DNA of 11,737 bases from JBBRUG01 sp038247995. Lineage in GTDB: Bacteria; Chloroflexota; Chloroflexia; Chloroflexales; Chloroflexaceae. Shown here piece after piece: positions 6,282 to 11,737 of the stretch. The stretch is taken from NCBI GenBank assembly GCA_038247995.1, contig JBBRUG010000186.1, forward strand, positions 1 to 11,737. The letters are read 5' to 3'. Within the stretch, counting starts at the first letter, position 1. Each line of letters starts with the position of its first letter. The notes under the pieces were generated by a model. That model saw nothing but the letters and a program-made list of their open reading frames with translations, was not told where the DNA came from and searched no databases. Both the position numbers and the translations under genes were made by a program.

Positions 6282-7661
6282 TCATTCCCCGTATTCGGCA
6301 TAATCGGTGCCGAGAATCAGCACCAGGTCGGCGCGATCGGGTGGGGGCGCGTCGGGCGGAGGGGCAGCGAAGACCTGATCAGCCTTGAGGCCGAGGGCTT
6401 CCGCAATCTGCTCGCGGGTCTGTGGAAGATCACGATAATCGATCAGGCGGGTGCGATCGGTCGGCGCCGGTGCGTCACCGGGTGGCTCGACGGTAAAGCC
6501 GAGCGTCTGGAGCCGTTCCGACATGCGGCCGGCCACCCCTTGCACATTTGCCCCGTTTAGCACCTTGATCCGTGCCGTCTCGGCGCCGGGGCCGGCAAGC
6601 AACCGCGCTACCTGAAGTTGCACGTCGGCCTCGTCCCAATAGATGTCCGAGCCGTCTTCGTAGCGCACTGCCACGTCGTTGGGGTTAATGCTGAGCGTGA
6701 GAATGCGCCCGCTGTCGAGGCGTTGCGCAAGATCGGCCAGGCCGCGCAGCGTGTCGAGATCGCTGAGCGGCAACGTTGTACTGACACTTTGCTCGAGATC
6801 ACTGGCCAGTTGAGGCAGGAGCGTGGCCTGGTCGAGCAATCCGCGCGCACGCACGGCGTCGAGCATGGCTCGCAGCACCTGCTGCTGGCGTGCCGAGCGA
6901 TCAAAATCGCTCGAACTATGGCGCGAACGGGCGTAACGCAGCGCCGTCGCGCCATCGAGCACTTGCAGCCCGGCGGGCACATAGATCCGTTCGTAGCCGT
7001 AATCTTCGGTAGGGTAGCCGCCATCCAACAGCGGCTGCGCGACATCAACCGGTACGCCGCCGAGTGTATCAACGATCTGCTCAAACCCGGCAAAATCGAT
7101 CTGCGCGATGTGGTCGATAGGTACACCCAGAAACCCCTCGACCGTCTCGGCGACCAGTGCGCCGCCGGCGGCTGCCGCATCGGTGCCCGCGCCATAGAGC
7201 GCTACGGCATTATTAAAGCCGTGGCTATAGGCGGTGTTGATTTTGCGCTGGCCAAGGTTAGGGATGTTCACTACCGAATCACGCGGGATGGCCAGCATGC
7301 CCGCCCAACCATCGGCGGGATGCACATAAACGAGGATGAGCGTATCGCTGCGCACGCCTTCGAGCATATCTTCGCGGCGATCAACGCCGATCAGCAGCAC
7401 AGTGAAGGGACCGCGTAGGGTCGCGGAAGTTGCCGCAGCCGGGGCGCCGGTGGTGGTAGGCCGGCGTGGATCGGCCTGTTCAAAGGCTTGCAGGGTGCCA
7501 CGTGCCCAGCCGAGCAAGCTAAATAATAACAAACCGCCGCACGCAAGCGCCAAAAGCAGCCAGGGCCAGGGGCGGCGTTGGGCGCGCCGACGTGAGGCCC
7601 GTCGGGCGGCCACCCGTTCGCGGGCTGTGGGGGGGCGGCGGGGCGGGTAGTCGTGGTTCAC
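6282..7661 (-). CDS. LytR-CpsA-Psr (LCP) family protein with LytR_C domain
   Basis: LCP enzymes sit in the membrane and move polymers from a lipid carrier onto peptidoglycan or other wall components. This 459-residue protein has an Arg-rich cytoplasmic tail (1-32), one membrane segment (about 34-52), a linker, the LCP domain (about 86-270) and a C-terminal LytR_C domain (about 363-454). LCP landmarks are IGVDRRED (91-98), RSDTLILV (104-111), AIPRDSV (124-130), KINTAYSHGF (140-149) and the conserved arginine block RYARSRHSSSDFDRSARQQ (242-260), whose arginines and aspartates bind the lipid pyrophosphate. The start is GTG (7661-7659), overlapping the TGA of the upstream phosphatase gene by 4 bases; no clear Shine-Dalgarno is present, so translational coupling is likely. 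The acceptor and donor polymers are unknown. Confidence 0.93.
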   Translation of the reverse strand: MNHDYPPRRPPTARERVAARRASRRRAQRRPWPWLLLALACGGLLLFSLLGWARGTLQAFEQADPRRPTTTGAPAAATSATLRGPFTVLLIGVDRREDMLEGVRSDTLILVYVHPADGWAGMLAIPRDSVVNIPNLGQRKINTAYSHGFNNAVALYGAGTDAAAAGGALVAETVEGFLGVPIDHIAQIDFAGFEQIVDTLGGVPVDVAQPLLDGGYPTEDYGYERIYVPAGLQVLDGATALRYARSRHSSSDFDRSARQQQVLRAMLDAVRARGLLDQATLLPQLASDLEQSVSTTLPLSDLDTLRGLADLAQRLDSGRILTLSINPNDVAVRYEDGSDIYWDEADVQLQVARLLAGPGAETARIKVLNGANVQGVAGRMSERLQTLGFTVEPPGDAPAPTDRTRLIDYRDLPQTREQIAEALGLKADQVFAAPPPDAPPPDRADLVLILGTDYAEYGE

Positions 7662-8422
7662 CGATAGTCAGGCGGGGCAGCGGGACGAATGTTCTCGCCC
7701 TCAAACGGCACACTGGTGAAGAGACGCCGCACTTTGCCGGCGGTTTCTGTCGGCAACACCGCCAGCGTGACAATGCTCATATCGTCGCTCGGCTCGCCCG
7801 CATCCAGTTCCAGGGCACGCCGCAGCAAGGCTTCGGTCAACTCACTTGGGCTACGGCCTTCCGTCGCGGGCCAGCCCGACAAATAATTGCCCAACTCCAG
7901 ATCGCGCCCAATCCGCTCACCGGCGCGCAATAACCCCTCAGTAAAAAGAACCACATCCGTGTAGGCGGTTACGGCGAGTTCGGTGATAATCGGCTTGATC
8001 AACGGCTGCAACCCGATCGGCGTGGCCGGCTCGTTGTAGCTGCGCATACCGCGCGGGTCGATCACAAAAAAGGGCGCCGGGTTATTACGTGACACCAGGA
8101 TCTTGCCGCTTTGAAAATCGACGGAGAGAATATTGAGCGTGGCCACAGCCTGGCCCATACGATAGGTGTAAAGATAATCGTGGACGGCGCGGGCCACAGC
8201 GCCATCGCGGGCGCCATCTTTCAGCAGCGAGATCGCACGTGTGGCTACCAGGTTACTTAATGTCTTCGCGCCGCGCCCGCTGCCCTGGCCATCGACCAGT
8301 ACAAACGAGAATCCGCCACCCGGCCGCTCAATCGTCTCAAGCGTATCGCCGCTTTCCGCGCTGCCATGGCCGGCGACCTTGGCTACTGCTACCTGGATCT
8401 CAAGTGTCATTGGTTCGCTCAT
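7658..8422 (-). CDS. SpoIIE/PP2C-type serine phosphatase, single domain
   Basis: The 254-residue protein is a lone SpoIIE-type (PP2C-like, metal-dependent) Ser/Thr phosphatase domain with no sensor, membrane or coiled-coil segment. Motifs in order: SGDTLE (24-29), with the first metal-binding aspartate; FVLVDGQGSGRGA (40-52), matching the D-G-x-G-x-G motif; a central SRNNPAPF (111-118); LFTEGLLRAGERIG (159-172), at the usual TDG site; and PSDDMSIVTLAV (211-222), the C-terminal DD motif. The TEG in place of TDG is a conservative but notable change. Homologues dephosphorylate STAS anti-sigma antagonists in partner-switching pathways, but no such partner is in view. I chose ATG 8422; the frame is open to 8500, but that would run through a probable promoter. 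The 4-base overlap with the LCP gene makes the two a transcriptional pair. Confidence 0.85.
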   Translation of the reverse strand: MSEPMTLEIQVAVAKVAGHGSAESGDTLETIERPGGGFSFVLVDGQGSGRGAKTLSNLVATRAISLLKDGARDGAVARAVHDYLYTYRMGQAVATLNILSVDFQSGKILVSRNNPAPFFVIDPRGMRSYNEPATPIGLQPLIKPIITELAVTAYTDVVLFTEGLLRAGERIGRDLELGNYLSGWPATEGRSPSELTEALLRRALELDAGEPSDDMSIVTLAVLPTETAGKVRRLFTSVPFEGENIRPAAPPDYR

Positions 8423-8488
8423 TGTGCATTGGTATCCGGCAGCGCCTTCACCAGTTCTAAACGACCCGCAACAATGGCCGTGCCTTAT

Positions 8489-8494
8489 AGTATA
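8489..8494 (-). promoter_or_regulatory. Possible -10 element for the phosphatase-LCP operon
   Basis: On the minus strand TATACT (8489-8494) matches the -10 consensus at 5 of 6 positions, placing initiation near 8482 and leaving about 60 bases before the ATG at 8422. No -35 box is found at standard spacing and there is no TG extension, so support is limited. Confidence 0.35.
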
Positions 8495-8516
8495 CCGCAT
8501 GTCGCCCGGCCTGGCG

Positions 8517-8525
8517 TGCTATAAT
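8517..8525 (+). promoter_or_regulatory. Extended -10 promoter of the aldehyde dehydrogenase gene
   Basis: A perfect TATAAT (8520-8525) with TG at 8517-8518 and one base between forms an extended -10 element like the one before rpsO. No -35 box is visible. Initiation near 8532 gives a leader of about 38 bases, with AAGGAGGA (8557-8564) as a strong ribosome binding site 5 bases before the ATG at 8570. Confidence 0.62.
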
Positions 8526-8569
8526 CGCCGCGCAACCGTAGATATGACAATTCCGCAAGGAGGACGAGG

Positions 8570-10066
8570 ATGTCCGAGACCCGTACGTTCAAGAACTTCA
8601 TTGGCGGCGCATTTGTGGCCAGCCGTACCGGAAAGACGTTCGAGCGTCGCAATCCAGCTGATCGGCGTGATCTCGTTGGTGTGTTTCAAGACAGCGCTGC
8701 TGAAGATATTGCCGATGCCGTTGCGGCAGCGAAAGAAGCCTATCAGAGCTGGCGCAAGGTGCCTGCGCCGCGCCGGGGCGAGATCTTGCTCCGCGCCGCC
8801 GATCTGTTGTTAGCGCGCAAAGAGCAGTACAGCCACGATCTCACCCGCGAGATGGGCAAGCCGCTGTTTGAGGCCGGCGGCGATATCGTTGAGGCGATCG
8901 GCATGGCCCAATATGCCGGCTCCGAGGGGCGGCGCATGCACGGCGTTACCACCCCATCGGAGCTGCCGAACAAGTTCCAGATGAGTATGCGTCAGCCAAT
9001 CGGTGTAGTTGGGATGATTACGCCCTGGAACTTCCCCATGGCCATTGCCAGTTGGAAGATGCTCCCGGCACTCGTTTGCGGCAACACCGTGGTGATCAAG
9101 CCCGGCGAGGACGCTTCGATTTCGACCTACAACCTCGTCGAATGTCTGGTTGAAGCCGGCCTTCCGCCGGGCGTGGTGAATATCGTTACCGGCTACGGCC
9201 CGAGCGCCGGCCAGCCGCTCGTGGAGCACGCCGATGTGCCGGTGCTCTCCTTCACCGGCTCCACCGACGTTGGCCGGATGGTGTACGAACTCGCCGCGCG
9301 CCAGATCAAACGGGTGAGCCTGGAGATGGGCGGCAAGAACCCGCTGATCGTTATGGCCGACGCCGACCTCGACCTGGTGATGCAGGGCGTGGTTTGGGCC
9401 GCCTTCGGCACCACCGGCCAGCGTTGCACCGCCACCAGTCGCCTGATCGTCCAGCGTGATGTGGCCGGGCCGCTGGTTGAGCGGATTGTCGAGCGGGCGA
9501 AGACGCTGAAGGTGGGCAATGGTCTGCACGCCGACACCGAGATGGGACCGCTGGTGAATCAGGATCAGCTGGAGCGGGTGCTGAGCTACATCGAAGTTGG
9601 TAAGAGCGAAGGCGCCGAGTTGCGTTGCGGCGGTGCGCAGATCACTGGTGGCGCTTACGATCATGGCTACTATGTACAGCCGACGGTTTTTACCGGCGTG
9701 AAGCACACCATGCGCATCGCGCGTGAGGAGATCTTTGGGCCGGTGCTGAGCGTGATTGAGGTCGATAGCCTCGACGAAGCGTTGATGGTAGCGAACGACG
9801 TGGCCTATGGTCTCTCGTCGTCGATCTACACGCGCGACATCAATGCGGCTTATCGGGCGATGCACGAACTGGAAGCGGGGATTGTTTATATCAACGCGCC
9901 GACGATCGGCGCCGAGATTCATCTGCCCTTCGGCGGCGTGAAGGCTACCGGCAACGGCCACCGCGAGGCCGGCCCGACGATGCTCGACGTGTTTAGCGAG
10001 TGGAAGAGCGTCTATGTCGATTATAGCGGCAGCTTGCAGCGGGCGCAGATCGACAATGTAGAGTAA
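8570..10066 (+). CDS. NAD(P)-dependent aldehyde dehydrogenase
   Basis: The 498-residue protein has the standard length and motifs of the aldehyde dehydrogenase superfamily, which oxidises aldehydes to carboxylic acids with NAD(P). Visible are TPWNFP (151-156) with the oxyanion asparagine N154, VIKPGE (175-180) with K177 and E180 at the cofactor ribose (E180 favours NAD), FTGST (228-232), the general base E252 in LEMGGKNP (251-258), the nucleophile C286 in TGQRCTA (282-288) and EEIFGP (386-391). The end, PFGGVKATGNGHREAG (453-468), and the KNPLIVMADADLD segment resemble 2,5-dioxovalerate (ketoglutarate semialdehyde) dehydrogenases and the thermostable Geobacillus enzyme. No sugar-acid or proline pathway gene is adjacent, so I leave the substrate open. 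It is transcribed alone, between a promoter at 8517 and a terminator at 10072. Confidence 0.95.
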   Translation: MSETRTFKNFIGGAFVASRTGKTFERRNPADRRDLVGVFQDSAAEDIADAVAAAKEAYQSWRKVPAPRRGEILLRAADLLLARKEQYSHDLTREMGKPLFEAGGDIVEAIGMAQYAGSEGRRMHGVTTPSELPNKFQMSMRQPIGVVGMITPWNFPMAIASWKMLPALVCGNTVVIKPGEDASISTYNLVECLVEAGLPPGVVNIVTGYGPSAGQPLVEHADVPVLSFTGSTDVGRMVYELAARQIKRVSLEMGGKNPLIVMADADLDLVMQGVVWAAFGTTGQRCTATSRLIVQRDVAGPLVERIVERAKTLKVGNGLHADTEMGPLVNQDQLERVLSYIEVGKSEGAELRCGGAQITGGAYDHGYYVQPTVFTGVKHTMRIAREEIFGPVLSVIEVDSLDEALMVANDVAYGLSSSIYTRDINAAYRAMHELEAGIVYINAPTIGAEIHLPFGGVKATGNGHREAGPTMLDVFSEWKSVYVDYSGSLQRAQIDNVE

Positions 10067-10071
10067 ATAAA

Positions 10072-10104
10072 TACGGGGCGGCAAGCTATGCTCGCCGCCC
10101 CGTA
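10072..10104. terminator. Bidirectional terminator hairpin between convergent genes
   Basis: TACGGGGCGGC (10072-10082) is the exact reverse complement of 10094-10104, an 11-bp stem around an 11-base loop that can itself form a 3-bp AGC/GCT pairing (10084-10086 with 10090-10092). On the minus strand the stem runs into TTTATTTAC, a T-rich tail suited to ending ftsH transcripts. On the plus strand it follows the aldehyde dehydrogenase stop by 5 bases but has no U-tract. Confidence 0.78.
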
Positions 10105-10121
10105 CCGGATTAAGTCAATTC

Positions 10122-11737
<1,616 letters not shown>

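Noticed and set aside
8423..8500. N-terminal extension of the phosphatase by 26 codons
   Set aside because: It runs through the probable minus-strand -10 element and adds a stretch with no family similarity. The start at 8422 gives a normal domain boundary.
8810..10084. 424-codon open frame antisense to the aldehyde dehydrogenase gene
   Set aside because: All catalytic motifs support the plus-strand gene. The antisense frame runs through the terminator hairpin at 10072-10104 and has no recognisable domain.

Overview
The window looks like a chromosomal housekeeping segment of a filamentous anoxygenic phototroph-like Chloroflexota bacterium (order Chloroflexales; a Chloroflexus, Roseiflexus or Oscillochloris relative is my best guess). 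The guess rests on high GC, a stand-alone SpoIIE-type phosphatase of a kind I associate with this phylum, the character of the rpsO-pnp and LCP proteins, and palindromic repeats between genes. It is inference from reading, not a database match. I see no phage, insertion sequence, CRISPR array, tRNA or rRNA.

Layout. 50-1249 (minus): an RlmI-type 23S rRNA m5C methyltransferase. 1250-1520: a divergent control region with a GC-rich hairpin, a possible minus-strand promoter and a perfect extended -10 promoter for rpsO. 1521-1790 (plus): rpsO (ribosomal protein S15). 1791-2097: a 307-base gap with an intrinsic terminator and then a large imperfect stem-loop in the presumed pnp leader. 2098-4404 (plus): pnp (polynucleotide phosphorylase) with a charged Gly-Pro-Arg-Asp repeat tail, followed by a strong GC-rich hairpin. 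4456-5283 and 5372-6148 (plus): two dissimilar alpha/beta hydrolases. 6149-6281: a repeat-filled gap between convergent genes, with two adjacent perfect 22-bp palindromes. 6282-7661 and 7658-8422 (minus): an LCP (LytR-CpsA-Psr) cell-envelope protein translated in a 4-base overlap behind a SpoIIE/PP2C-type phosphatase. 8423-8569: a divergent promoter region. 8570-10066 (plus): an NAD(P)-dependent aldehyde dehydrogenase. 10072-10104: a terminator hairpin between convergent genes. 10122 to the right edge (minus): ftsH, whose N-terminus lies outside the window.

How the genes fit together. The left half concerns RNA: rRNA modification, a small-subunit protein and the exoribonuclease. The rpsO-terminator-hairpin-pnp order is the arrangement known from enterobacteria, where S15 and PNPase each control their own mRNA; leader structures here suggest similar control by unrelated sequences. 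The right half is cell envelope, signalling, aldehyde oxidation and membrane protein quality control, with no evident common pathway. Nothing here is a clear undescribed system. The best leads are the two RNA leaders, the repeat cluster at 6152-6265 and the coupled phosphatase-LCP pair.
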